64,000 nucleotides of DNA, taken from NCBI RefSeq assembly GCF_042652085.1, contig NZ_JBHSJF010000008.1, positions 1-64,000 of the forward strand, written 5' to 3'. Numbering within the stretch: position 1 is the first letter of the stretch; the number at the start of each line of letters is the position of its first letter. The notes below the pieces were generated by a model. It saw only the letters and a list, made by a program, of their open reading frames with translations, made no database searches and was not told the origin of the DNA. Shown one piece after another: positions 24,924 to 33,555 of this stretch. A program made the position numbers and the translations under genes. This DNA comes from Flaviflagellibacter deserti. GTDB lineage: Bacteria; Pseudomonadota; Alphaproteobacteria; Rhizobiales; Methylopilaceae.

Positions 24924-27900
24924 ATGACCGCACAGCCCCTGGCACCCGGCGACCGGGTCTTCCTCGTCGACGGCTCGTCCTTCGTCTTTCGCGCCTATTT
25001 CCAGTCGATGAATCAGGACGCGAAGTACAATTACCGTTCGGATGGGCTGCCGACCGGCGCCGTGCGCCTGTTCTCGACCAAGCTCTACCAATTCATCCGC
25101 GAGGGCGCGGTCGGCATCCGCCCGACCCATCTCGCCATCGTCTTCGACAAGTCCGAGGACACATTCCGCAAGGAAATCTATGCGGACTACAAGGCGAACC
25201 GGAAAGAGCCGCCACCGGACCTGATCCCGCAGTTCCGCCTGATGCGCGAGGCGGTGAAGGCGTTCGGGCTGAAGCCGGTCGAAAAGGCGGGCTTCGAGGC
25301 CGACGACATCATCGCGACCTATGCCTGCCAGGCGGAAGCGGCGGGTGCGGAGGTGCTGATTATCTCGGCGGACAAGGACCTCATGCAGGTCGTGACGCCG
25401 AAGGTTAGCTTCTACGACTTCGAGAGCGGGGCAAAAGGCCGGCCCGGCTACCGGCCGGAGCGACGGATCGATATCCAGGGCGTCATCGATTATTTCGGCG
25501 TGCCGCCGGAGCGCGTGACCGACGTCCAGGCGCTGGTCGGCGACACCTCCGACAACGTTCCGGGCGTGCCGGGCATCGGCATCAAGACCGCGTCCGCGCT
25601 GCTTGCGGAATTCGGGACTCTCGAAGAGCTTCTTGGGCGCGTCGAGGAGATCAAGCAGCCGAAAAGGCGCGAGAGCCTGATCCAGTATGCCGAGCAGGCG
25701 CGAATTTCGAAGCAGCTCGTCACGCTCGACTGCGCGGTCGCGATGGACATTTCGCTGCCGGATCTGCAGGTGCCGGATTTCGACCCGGCACGGCTGATCG
25801 CGTTCTCCAAGGCGATGGAGTTCACGACGCTGACCAAGCGCGTCGCCGAGGCCTCCGGTATCGATGCGAATGGCATAGAAAGTGATGCAGAACTCCGCGC
25901 CGGACCCGGCCGTTATGCAGAATCCCAGATCGAGGCCGCGGAAGCCGGCGAACCTGCCCCTCCGCCCGCCAATCTGAGCGGTGAGGAGGAGATCCCGTCG
26001 CCGATCCGCTACGAGCGCGGCGCGCCGAACAAGACGAACGGCAAGGCCGCGACGACCGACGGCTTCAGCCCGCAGGCGCGAGTGCAGAAGATCATCGAGG
26101 AAGCGCGCAACACGCCCTGCTCGAAGGAGCATTACGACATCGTCCGCACCGTCGAGCGCCTCGACCGGTGGATCGCCGCGATCCGCGAGGCGGGACGCGT
26201 GGCGATCGACACCGAGACGACGAGCCTCGACGCGATGCAGGCCGAGATCGTCGGCATCTCGCTCGCCGTCCAGCCGGGCCTCGCCGCCTATATCCCTGTC
26301 GGCCACACGACCGGCGTCAGCGACATGTTCGGCGGCGGCCTCGCGCCCGACCAGCTGCCGCTCGACACCGTGCTGAAGGGGCTGAAGCCGCTCCTCGAAG
26401 AGCAGAGCGTCCTGAAGATCGGCCAAAACATCAAATACGACACGCTGGTTTTCTCGCGGCACGGCATCAAGCTCGCGCCGACCGATGACACGATGCTGTT
26501 GTCCTACGCACTCGATTCCGGGCGCGGCACGCATGGCATGGACGAGCTGGCCATGCGCTGGCTCAATCACACCTGCATCGCCTATCGCGACGTCACCGGC
26601 ACGGGCAAGGCGCGCAAGGGTTTCGCCGAGGTCGCGATCGACAAGGCGGCGGAATATTCGGCCGAGGACGCCGACATCACGCTCAGGCTGTGGCGGGTGC
26701 TCAAGGCACGTCTTGTCGCCGAGGGCATGGTCACCGTCTACGAGACGCTGGAGAAGCCGCTCATTCCGGTGCTGATGCGCATGGAACAGCGCGGCATCGC
26801 GATCGACAGGAACATGCTGTCGCGCCTGTCCGGCGATTTCGCCCAAAGCATGGGCGCGCTTGAAGAGGAGATCTTCGAGCTTGCCGGCGAGCGCTTCACT
26901 CTCGGCTCACCGAAACAGCTTGGCGACATCCTGTTCGGCAAGATGGGCTATCCCGGCGCCAAGAAGACGAAGACCGGCGCCTGGGCGACCGGCGCCAATA
27001 TCCTCGAAGACCTCGCGGAAGAGGGCTATCCGCTACCCCGCCGTATCCTCGACTGGCGCCAGCTCGCCAAGCTGAAGTCGACCTATACCGACTCGCTGCA
27101 AACCTACGTCCATCCCGAGACCAAACGGGTGCACACCTCGTTCTCGATGGCCTCGACCTCGACCGGACGGCTATCGTCGTCGGATCCCAACATCCAGAAC
27201 ATCCCGATCCGAACCGAGGAAGGCCGGAAGATCCGCAAGGCCTTCGTTGCCGAACCGGGCCGCAAGCTGATCTCGGCCGACTATTCGCAGATCGAACTGC
27301 GCGTGCTGGCCCATATGGCCGACATCCCGCAGCTGAAGGACGCCTTCGCCAAGGGCCACGACATCCATGCGATGACGGCGTCGGAGATGTTCGGCGTGCC
27401 GGTCGAGGGCATGCCGGCGGATGTCCGCCGCCGCGCCAAGGCGATCAATTTCGGCATCATCTACGGCATCTCGGCCTTCGGCCTCGCGAACCAGCTCTCG
27501 ATCCCGCGCGACGAGGCGGGCGCCTATATCAAGAAGTACTTCGAGCGCTTCCCCGGTATCCGCGACTACATGGACCGGATGCGCGACGAGGCGAAGCAGC
27601 ACGGCTATGTGCGGACCTTGTTCGGGCGCAAATGCCATTACCCGCTGAACGAGGCCCGCTCGCCGGCCGAACGCGGCTTCCTGGAACGCGCGGCGATCAA
27701 CGCGCCGATCCAGGGCACCGCGGCGGACATCATCCGCCGCGCGATGATCCGGATGGAGGAGGCTTTGGCCGCCGAGCGGCTGTCAGCGAAGATGCTGCTG
27801 CAGGTCCACGACGAACTGGTGTTCGAGGTGCCGGACGACGAAGTCGAGGCGACCATCCCGGTGGTGAGGCGCATCATGATCGACGCGCCGCTGCCTTCGG

Positions 27901-27965
27901 TGAAGCTCGACGTGCCGCTGCAGGTCGACGCGCGCGCAGCGGACAATTGGGACGAGGCGCATTAA
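24924..27965 (+). CDS. polA: DNA polymerase I
   Basis: A 1013-residue DNA polymerase I, somewhat longer than E. coli PolA (928). The 5'-nuclease domain begins FLVDGSSFVFRAYF. A 3'-5' exonuclease domain retains VAIDTETTSLD with the acidic pair. The polymerase domain has motif A DYSQIELRVLAH, the O-helix RRRAKAINFGIIYG and motif C QVHDELVFEV. All three activities therefore look intact. The ATG at 24924 (MTAQPLAPGD) is preferred over an upstream in-frame ATG at 24876 whose added residues are unlike the family. It is convergent with the FMN reductase gene. Confidence 0.96.
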   Translation: MTAQPLAPGDRVFLVDGSSFVFRAYFQSMNQDAKYNYRSDGLPTGAVRLFSTKLYQFIREGAVGIRPTHLAIVFDKSEDTFRKEIYADYKANRKEPPPDLIPQFRLMREAVKAFGLKPVEKAGFEADDIIATYACQAEAAGAEVLIISADKDLMQVVTPKVSFYDFESGAKGRPGYRPERRIDIQGVIDYFGVPPERVTDVQALVGDTSDNVPGVPGIGIKTASALLAEFGTLEELLGRVEEIKQPKRRESLIQYAEQARISKQLVTLDCAVAMDISLPDLQVPDFDPARLIAFSKAMEFTTLTKRVAEASGIDANGIESDAELRAGPGRYAESQIEAAEAGEPAPPPANLSGEEEIPSPIRYERGAPNKTNGKAATTDGFSPQARVQKIIEEARNTPCSKEHYDIVRTVERLDRWIAAIREAGRVAIDTETTSLDAMQAEIVGISLAVQPGLAAYIPVGHTTGVSDMFGGGLAPDQLPLDTVLKGLKPLLEEQSVLKIGQNIKYDTLVFSRHGIKLAPTDDTMLLSYALDSGRGTHGMDELAMRWLNHTCIAYRDVTGTGKARKGFAEVAIDKAAEYSAEDADITLRLWRVLKARLVAEGMVTVYETLEKPLIPVLMRMEQRGIAIDRNMLSRLSGDFAQSMGALEEEIFELAGERFTLGSPKQLGDILFGKMGYPGAKKTKTGAWATGANILEDLAEEGYPLPRRILDWRQLAKLKSTYTDSLQTYVHPETKRVHTSFSMASTSTGRLSSSDPNIQNIPIRTEEGRKIRKAFVAEPGRKLISADYSQIELRVLAHMADIPQLKDAFAKGHDIHAMTASEMFGVPVEGMPADVRRRAKAINFGIIYGISAFGLANQLSIPRDEAGAYIKKYFERFPGIRDYMDRMRDEAKQHGYVRTLFGRKCHYPLNEARSPAERGFLERAAINAPIQGTAADIIRRAMIRMEEALAAERLSAKMLLQVHDELVFEVPDDEVEATIPVVRRIMIDAPLPSVKLDVPLQVDARAADNWDEAH

Positions 27966-27967
27966 CC

Positions 27968-27987
27968 CTTTCCCGCGAAGCGGGAGA
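27968..27987. repeat. Partial copy of a repeated hairpin, likely terminator
   Basis: CTTTCCCGC-GAA-GCGGGAGAG forms a hairpin between convergent polA and the FMN reductase gene. The same hairpin-1 sequence occurs at 43839 and 55778, again between convergent genes. Only the first hairpin of the repeat family is present here. Confidence 0.55.
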
Positions 27988-27991
27988 GACA

Positions 27992-28543
27992 TTACGCCAA
28001 CTTCGCCACCCAGCCCGCCAGAGCCGCGATCTTCGCCTCGAGCACGCCGCGCAGACCGGCATCGGCGATCGTGCCGTCGTCAGCCACGAGCTCCGGCTGG
28101 AAGTGGATGTAGACCTCGGGCTGGCCGATCAGGCGGACGTCGAGATAGCCGAGGATGGTCTTGAGATGCGCCTGCGCGTTGGCGGTGCGGATCGGGCCGA
28201 TCGAGGCGCCCATGATCGCGGCCGGCTTGCCGGCCCATACATTGTGGCCGTAGGGCCGCGACGCCCAGGCGATCGCATTGGTCAGGAGCGGCGGCAGAGA
28301 GCGGTTATATTCCGGCGTCACGAACAGAAGACCGTCGACTCCCTTCACCTCGCGGCGGAGCCGTTCGACGCTTTCCGGCACCGCGCCTTCGAGGTCCTGG
28401 CTGAACATCGGAAGGTCGTCGATCTGGATTTGTTTGAAGCGCACCTGACCGTCCGCGAGCTTCTCAAGTGCCGTCGCCACCTTCTGATTGATCGAACCCC
28501 TATGCGCGCTGCCCACAACCACGCCGACCACATGCTTTGCCAT
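27992..28543 (-). CDS. NADPH-dependent FMN reductase (chromate/quinone reductase type)
   Basis: A 183-residue flavodoxin-fold reductase. The FMN-binding loop is GSAHRGSIN at the N-terminus, and the family motif TPEYNRSLPPLLTNAIAWASRP is mid-protein. Members reduce quinones, azo compounds, chromate or FMN using NAD(P)H. Three consecutive ATGs occur; the third (28543, MAKHV) is best spaced from GGAG. It is divergent from an HxlR-type regulator 77 bases away, a common arrangement in which the regulator responds to thiol-reactive quinones. Confidence 0.87.
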   Translation of the reverse strand: MAKHVVGVVVGSAHRGSINQKVATALEKLADGQVRFKQIQIDDLPMFSQDLEGAVPESVERLRREVKGVDGLLFVTPEYNRSLPPLLTNAIAWASRPYGHNVWAGKPAAIMGASIGPIRTANAQAHLKTILGYLDVRLIGQPEVYIHFQPELVADDGTIADAGLRGVLEAKIAALAGWVAKLA

Positions 28544-28620
28544 CATCATCTCCAGTTACTATTTGTGCCTTGGGGCGCTCAAGGTACTGTCGGTTGCGGC
28601 AGCCGCAAGAAGGCACATAC

Positions 28621-29031
28621 ATGACACTGACCCACGATCCGCTCTCCACGAACTGTCGCGCCGTCAGCGCCGTGCTGGCGCGCGTCGGCGACAAATGGAG
28701 CGTGCTCATCGTCACCGTGCTCGGCCCCGGCCCCAGGCGCTTCAACGAGCTGAAACGCTCGATCAACGGCATCTCGCAGCGCATGCTGACGCTGTCGCTG
28801 CGCGGGCTCGAACGCGACGGACTGATTACCCGGACAGTGACGCCCTCGACGCCACCGCGCGTCGACTACGAACTGACCGAACTCGGCCGCTCGCTGCTGA
28901 AACCGGTGATGGCGCTGACGGACTGGGCGATCAAGAACCAGAGCGCGATCAAGCTGGCGCAAACGGAATTCGACGCCGCCTCGCAGCCCGACATGGAGCG
29001 CCGGCCTCTTCAGGCATCCAGCTCGGCGTAA
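28621..29031 (+). CDS. HxlR-family winged-helix regulator
   Basis: A 136-residue DNA-binding protein. The HxlR pattern is clear: NCRAVSAVLARVGDKWSVLIVTVLGPGPRRFNEL, then ISQRMLTLSLRGLERDGLI, then the wing VDYELTELGRSL. Cys12 is at the position where some HxlR regulators sense electrophiles. The ATG at 28621 starts right after the promoter region shared with the FMN reductase, which is its probable target. The last 22 bases overlap the end of the convergent GST gene. Confidence 0.89.
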   Translation: MTLTHDPLSTNCRAVSAVLARVGDKWSVLIVTVLGPGPRRFNELKRSINGISQRMLTLSLRGLERDGLITRTVTPSTPPRVDYELTELGRSLLKPVMALTDWAIKNQSAIKLAQTEFDAASQPDMERRPLQASSSA

Positions 29032-29723
29032 TGGCGGAAGATGCCCTCCTCGCTGAAGGGCAGACGGCGATCGCTGTCGAGATAGGCGGCGATGCGCGGG
29101 CGGTCGGCCACCATGTCGTGCAGGGCGACGACGCTGGGCGTGCCCCCAAGCGCTCGCTCGGTCGCGTTGGGGAAGGCATAGCGCAGTCCCTCGACGACCT
29201 GGAACAGGGACAGATCGGCATAGGTCAGTCCATTGCCGACGAGATGGTCTGAACCTTCGGGATTGCGCGTCAGGATGGTCTCGAACCAGCCGAGGAATTT
29301 CGGTATGCGCTCCTCGCAGAACTCCTTCGATCGTTTCTTCGCCTCCGGCTTCTGGTCCTCGTAATATTGGCCCATTCCGAGCGGGTGATGGGTATCGTGC
29401 GCCTCGCTGACGAGATCGGCGATGGTGAGCTGGATCTGATGCACCCAGAGCTTGCCCGCCTCGTCGACAGGCGCGAGTGCATGCCGCGCTCCAAGGTGCA
29501 GCAGGATGGCCGAGACCTGCCCGATGACGAGATCGCCATGCTTCAGGAAGGGTGGTGCGAAGCTCGGCGTCTTGATCGACGCCTCTTCCATCAACGAGAT
29601 CATCACCGCCATGCCGTCGGGCTCGCGCCCTACATCCATGTAATCGGCAGCGGCTTCCTCCAGCGCGAGGCGGACAAATTCCCCGCGTCCCTGAATGCCG
29701 GGCCAGTAATAAAGCTCGTACAT
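29010..29723 (-). CDS. Glutathione S-transferase family protein
   Basis: A 237-residue protein with a thioredoxin-like N-terminal half (MYELYYWPGIQGRGEFVRLALEEA) and an all-helical C-terminal half (NGLTYADLSLFQVVEGLRYAFP). The Tyr near position 6 and the GRGE segment resemble sigma-class GSTs. It probably conjugates or isomerises small electrophiles with glutathione. GGGAGG precedes the ATG at 29723. It is convergent with, and overlaps, the HxlR gene; a role with the neighbouring FMN reductase in electrophile detoxification is plausible inference. Confidence 0.86.
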   Translation of the reverse strand: MYELYYWPGIQGRGEFVRLALEEAAADYMDVGREPDGMAVMISLMEEASIKTPSFAPPFLKHGDLVIGQVSAILLHLGARHALAPVDEAGKLWVHQIQLTIADLVSEAHDTHHPLGMGQYYEDQKPEAKKRSKEFCEERIPKFLGWFETILTRNPEGSDHLVGNGLTYADLSLFQVVEGLRYAFPNATERALGGTPSVVALHDMVADRPRIAAYLDSDRRLPFSEEGIFRHYAELDA

Positions 29724-29813
29724 GCTCGGACCTCCCGCTGCCGAACGCGCGAGGTGGCCAACCCGCCTCAAACCCATTAATGGACGCGCCAACGAGAACG
29801 GCGGACAGGGACA

Positions 29814-30212
29814 ATGCCCAAAGCAAAAATGACGAACGTGGTCGGCGTCACCGTGCAGGCGAAGGCCGGCACATTCAGCATCCTCGGCAAGGACAGCGCC
29901 GGTCGCGAGATCGAGTTCGAACTGCCACTCGACGCGATGAAGCGGCTGGCGGCCGAGACGCGCCGCGCCTCGATGCTCCACCCGGGTCCGTCGCTGGTTC
30001 CGAAGGACGCGAAGCCCGGCGAGTGGGGACAGGTCGTGCCGCTCGATATCCGCACCGCGGCTGTCGGCACGCTCTCCCCGCCGGCGGGTCCCGCGGTCGC
30101 GATCGTGTTCGACCAAGGCCACGAGACCGAGATCGCGTTCCGCATCCCCGGCGACGGCGCCAAGCATCTCGGCGAGCTGATGATCAAAGAGAGCGAGAAG
30201 CTGAAGGGCTAA
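29814..30212 (+). CDS. Conserved hypothetical protein (132 aa)
   Basis: A 132-residue soluble protein, predicted mostly beta-strand (VVGVTVQAKAGTFSILGKDSAGREIEFELP). A Pro/Gly-rich linker precedes a final strand-helix part (AVAIVFDQGHETEIAFRIP). No signal, membrane segment or catalytic motif is seen, and I recognise no family. AGGGA lies just before the ATG at 29814; an in-frame ATG at 29829 is possible. It is followed 64 bases later by another small gene on the same strand. Confidence 0.65.
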   Translation: MPKAKMTNVVGVTVQAKAGTFSILGKDSAGREIEFELPLDAMKRLAAETRRASMLHPGPSLVPKDAKPGEWGQVVPLDIRTAAVGTLSPPAGPAVAIVFDQGHETEIAFRIPGDGAKHLGELMIKESEKLKG

Positions 30213-30276
30213 GGCCGCAACCTTCCTTCGCGATGGTGCGTTGATCCCGTGAATTGATGTTGCGGGAGACACGACC

Positions 30277-30741
30277 ATGGCGCTCTGGGGCCGTTCCAAC
30301 CAGACCGAACTGCAATCGCGGATCGAGGACATCCAGGCGGGTCTTTCCGCACTGGGCGATTTGCTCAGCGGCGGATTAGACCGCGCCGGGGAGGAAGCAA
30401 CGCGCGGCGCCCGTGCGGCGCGGAAATCGGCCGGCGAAACGGCCGATGAACTGACCACGGCGCTGGCGCCGGTCGCATCCGACCTGCGGCACCAGATCGA
30501 GGCCCTGACCTCCATCGTCTCCGCCGCAACCGGAGCATTCGCCAAGAAGGCGGGTCGCGAAGGCAAGCAGGCCTATCAGGTCGTCGAGGAGAAGGTTGAG
30601 GACAATGCCATGCTCGCGGTCGTCGCGGCAGCCGGCGTCGGCTTCCTGCTCGGCGCCATGCTGGTCGGCGGACGCACCGAGGCGCCGCCCAAAGCCGCCA
30701 ACACCCAGACGCGCACGCCGGCGCGGCGGCGCGCCGCCTGA
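30277..30741 (+). CDS. DUF883/ElaB-like membrane-anchored helical protein
   Basis: A 154-residue protein made of long Ala-rich helices with charged heptads (residues about 8-110), then a single C-terminal membrane segment LAVVAAAGVGFLLGAMLVGG and a basic tail ending ARRRAA. This layout resembles ElaB/YgaM/YqjD-type (DUF883) inner-membrane proteins, some of which associate with ribosomes in stationary phase. The similarity is architectural, so the name is tentative. A strong terminator follows directly. Confidence 0.65.
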   Translation: MALWGRSNQTELQSRIEDIQAGLSALGDLLSGGLDRAGEEATRGARAARKSAGETADELTTALAPVASDLRHQIEALTSIVSAATGAFAKKAGREGKQAYQVVEEKVEDNAMLAVVAAAGVGFLLGAMLVGGRTEAPPKAANTQTRTPARRRAA

Positions 30742-30746
30742 AACAA

Positions 30747-30774
30747 AAAAGCCCCGCATCGCTGCGGGGCTTTT
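30747..30774. terminator. Bidirectional terminator
   Basis: Twelve-base perfect stem AAAAGCCCCGCA/TGCGGGGCTTTT with loop TCGC between the convergent DUF883-like gene and metE. Both strands finish with a T-run. Confidence 0.92.
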
Positions 30775-30782
30775 CTTATTCG

Positions 30783-33101
30783 TCAGGCCGGTTCGCGAAG
30801 CTTCTTCGCCGCCGCGACCATGTTCTCCAGCGCGGGGCGGACCTCGTCCCATTTGCGGGTCTTGAGGCCGCAATCCGGATTGACCCAGATCTGGTCCGGC
30901 GACAGGCGCTGCCGGGCCTTGTCGAGGAGATCGCTCATCTCGCTCGCCGGCGGCACCCGCGGCGAATGGATGTCGTAGACGCCCGGTCCGATCTCGTTCG
31001 GGTACTTGTACGTACGGAACGCGTCGAGCAGTTCCATCTGCGAACGCGAGGTTTCGATCGAGATCACGTCGGCGTCCATCGCGCCGATGCTGTCGATGAT
31101 GTCGTTGAATTCCGAATAGCACATATGGGTGTGGATCTGGGTCGACGGCATCACGCCCGAGGCCGAGATGCGGAAACTCTCGACCGCCCAGTCGAGATAG
31201 TTCTTCCAGTCCTTCTCGCGCAGCGGCAGACCTTCGCGGAACGCCGGCTCGTCGATCTGGATGATGGTGATGCCGGCCTTTTCGAGATCGACCACTTCGT
31301 CGCGGATCGCGAGTGCGATCTGGCGGCAGGTTTCGGAGCGCGGAATGTCGTCGCGGATGAACGACCAGAACAGCATGGTGACGGGGCCGGTGAGCATACC
31401 CTTCATCGGCCGCTTCGTCAGCGACTGGGCGTAGCTCGACCATTCCACCGACATCGGCGCGGGACGCGAGACGTCGCCGAAGATGATCGGCGGGCGGACA
31501 TAGCGTGAGCCGTAGCTCTGCACCCAGCCATGCTGGGTGAAGGCGTAGCCGGAGAGCTGCTCGCCGAAATATTGCACCATGTCGTTCCGTTCGAACTCAC
31601 CGTGGACGAGGACGTCGAGGCCGATCTCCTCCTGCCATCGGACAGCCGCTTCCGTCTCCTTGCGGAGGAACGCGGCGTAGTCGGCATCGGACAGCGCGCC
31701 CTTGCCGTTGGCGGCGCGCGCCTTGCGAACCTCTTCGGTCTGCGGGAACGAGCCGATCGTCGTGGTCGGAAACGCCGGCAGGTTGAACGCCGCGCGCTGG
31801 GCCTCGCGGCGCTCGGCGAAGGCGACGCGCTTCGCGTGGTCAGGGGTCAGCGCCTGCATGCGCGCCTTCACCGCCGGATCGTGGATCTTCGGCGATTTCG
31901 TGCGGGCACGCGCGGCCTCGGACGATGACTTCAGCTCCTCGACAACGCTGGCGCGGCCGCCGTCGAGCGCGCGCCCCAGGATCGATAGTTCCTCAATCTT
32001 CTGCGCCGCGAAGGCGAGCCAGGTCTTCACGTCGGAATCGAGCTTCGTCTCCTGGTCGAGATCGATCGGCACGTGAAGGAACGAGCACGAGCCCGAGACG
32101 ATGATCTTGTCTTCGCCGCGCTCCTCAATGATCGGCTCGAGCTGGTCGAGCACCGCTTCGAGATCGGCGCGCCAGACATTACGGCCGTCGATGACACCGA
32201 GCGACAGAACGAGGTCGCCCCTCGCGCGGTCGAGGACATCGTTGATCTGGCCGGCGCCGCGCTTGAGGTCGACATGCAGGCCCGCGACCGGCAGATCGAG
32301 CGCGAGATCGAGATTGTCGCCGAGTTCGCCGAAATAGGTCGCGACGAGGACCTTGAGCGACGACGGCAGCGCCGCCGCGATGTGCTGATAGGCAAGCGAC
32401 ATCGCCGCGCGCTCGGAATCGTCGAGGTCGAGCACGAGGACCGGCTCGTCGATCTGCACCCAGTCCGCGCCTTCGGCCGCGAGCTGCTTCAGCACCTCGA
32501 CATAGACCGGCACCAGGCCCGGCAGGAGCGACAGCGGGACGAGCGTCTCGTCCTTCGACTTGCCGAGCTTCAGGAAGGTGACCGGGCCGACCAGCACGGG
32601 GCGGGTGTGGATGCCGAGCGCCTTGGCCTCGCGGAATTCATCGACCGCCTTGGAGGTCGACAGCGCGAATTCCTGACCACGGACGAATTCGGGAACGATG
32701 TAGTGGTAGTTGGTATCGAACCATTTGGTCATTTCCATCGCCGGCACGCCCTTGCCGGTCTCGTGGACATGGCCGTGCTCGCAGACCGCCGCGCCCTGCG
32801 CACCGCGCGCCATCGCGAAATAGGTGTCGAGCGAAACCGGGCCGCCCTTCCAGCCGTAGATCGCCGGGATCGCGCCGACCATGGCCGAGGTGTCGAGGAC
32901 ATGGTCGTAGAGCGAGAAGTCGTTGCTCGCGACGCTCTTCAGCGCCTTCTGCCGCTGCCAGTTCGCGGCGCGGATGTCTTTCGCGGAGGCGACGAGCGCG
33001 GCCTGGTCGGTCTTGCCGGACCAGGAGCTTTCGAGGGCGGATTTCAGTTCGCGCCTGGGGCCGATGCGCGGAAATCCGAGCGACGCGGTGACAATGGACA
33101 T
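30783..33101 (-). CDS. metE: Cobalamin-independent methionine synthase MetE
   Basis: A 772-residue enzyme that transfers the methyl group of 5-methyltetrahydropteroyltri-glutamate to homocysteine, the last step of methionine synthesis. Both barrel halves are present: SLGFPRIGPRRELK at the N-terminus and TTIGSFPQTEEVR at the start of the C-terminal barrel. Zinc ligands appear in HTHMCYSEF and PDCGLKTR. The start at 33101 (MSIVTASLG) has GAGG upstream. A cobalamin riboswitch lies in its leader, so expression should fall when B12 is available and, presumably, MetH takes over. Confidence 0.96.
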   Translation of the reverse strand: MSIVTASLGFPRIGPRRELKSALESSWSGKTDQAALVASAKDIRAANWQRQKALKSVASNDFSLYDHVLDTSAMVGAIPAIYGWKGGPVSLDTYFAMARGAQGAAVCEHGHVHETGKGVPAMEMTKWFDTNYHYIVPEFVRGQEFALSTSKAVDEFREAKALGIHTRPVLVGPVTFLKLGKSKDETLVPLSLLPGLVPVYVEVLKQLAAEGADWVQIDEPVLVLDLDDSERAAMSLAYQHIAAALPSSLKVLVATYFGELGDNLDLALDLPVAGLHVDLKRGAGQINDVLDRARGDLVLSLGVIDGRNVWRADLEAVLDQLEPIIEERGEDKIIVSGSCSFLHVPIDLDQETKLDSDVKTWLAFAAQKIEELSILGRALDGGRASVVEELKSSSEAARARTKSPKIHDPAVKARMQALTPDHAKRVAFAERREAQRAAFNLPAFPTTTIGSFPQTEEVRKARAANGKGALSDADYAAFLRKETEAAVRWQEEIGLDVLVHGEFERNDMVQYFGEQLSGYAFTQHGWVQSYGSRYVRPPIIFGDVSRPAPMSVEWSSYAQSLTKRPMKGMLTGPVTMLFWSFIRDDIPRSETCRQIALAIRDEVVDLEKAGITIIQIDEPAFREGLPLREKDWKNYLDWAVESFRISASGVMPSTQIHTHMCYSEFNDIIDSIGAMDADVISIETSRSQMELLDAFRTYKYPNEIGPGVYDIHSPRVPPASEMSDLLDKARQRLSPDQIWVNPDCGLKTRKWDEVRPALENMVAAAKKLREPA

Positions 33102-33216
33102 GCGGCTAACCTCACTTGAGAGGCGTGGGGCCGAGCATGGGCACGCATTCCGGCGAGCTTGCGGCGCGCAGGGCAGAGCGGGCCCGCCGGGACACCCCGC
33201 CCGTGGACATCTATCT

Positions 33217-33384
33217 CACCGTGGCAGGTCTCCTGGCTCGCGGGTCGCGGCTGCTGCCTGGCCTTCCCGCCGCGAGCGGCAGTGACACATTCGACAGAAG
33301 CTCGCCGCCTACAGTTGCGGGGGCAGCTCCGGCGCTGAACCGGATTCCCTCTTAGCCACGGGCAGGCGCCCGCAGACCACGGTG
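33217..33384 (-). promoter_or_regulatory. Cobalamin (B12) riboswitch in the metE leader
   Basis: Read on the minus strand, this leader has the conserved class features: closing helix P1 (CACCGTGG at 33384-33377 with CCACGGTG at 33224-33217), GAGGGAATCCGGT, then CAGCGCCGGAGCTGCC and CCCGCAACTGT, GTCACTG, GGGAAGGCC, and the B12 box region GCGAGCCAGGAGACCTGCC. It ends 115 bases before metE. In proteobacteria this element usually lowers expression of the downstream gene when adenosylcobalamin binds. Confidence 0.95.
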
Positions 33385-33399
33385 ACGGTACGATGCCGC

Positions 33400-33451
33400 G
33401 AGTCTCGATATTAGTCAATAAGGATATAGAGATTTCTTTATATCGAGACTC
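33400..33451. promoter_or_regulatory. Nested palindromes in the metE/egtB divergent promoter region
   Basis: Outer arms GAGTCTCGATAT (33400-33411) and ATATCGAGACTC (33440-33451) are perfectly complementary. An inner 22-base palindrome, GATATAGAGAT/TTCTTTATATC (33423-33444), has 9 of 11 matching pairs. TTGACT on the minus strand (33418-33413) followed 17 bases later by CATCGT could be the metE promoter, so the outer arm would cover its spacer. The inner site resembles operators of methionine-cycle regulators such as SahR; that identity is inference. Confidence 0.55.
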
Positions 33452-33555
33452 AACGACCTTGGTCGCCTTGTGCCTGCCGATTCCGGCCCCAAGTGAACCT
33501 CTCGGCCCTCCGAGAGTTGAAGCTCTCAAGGCGCGCACAGACGAAGGGGATCCGT

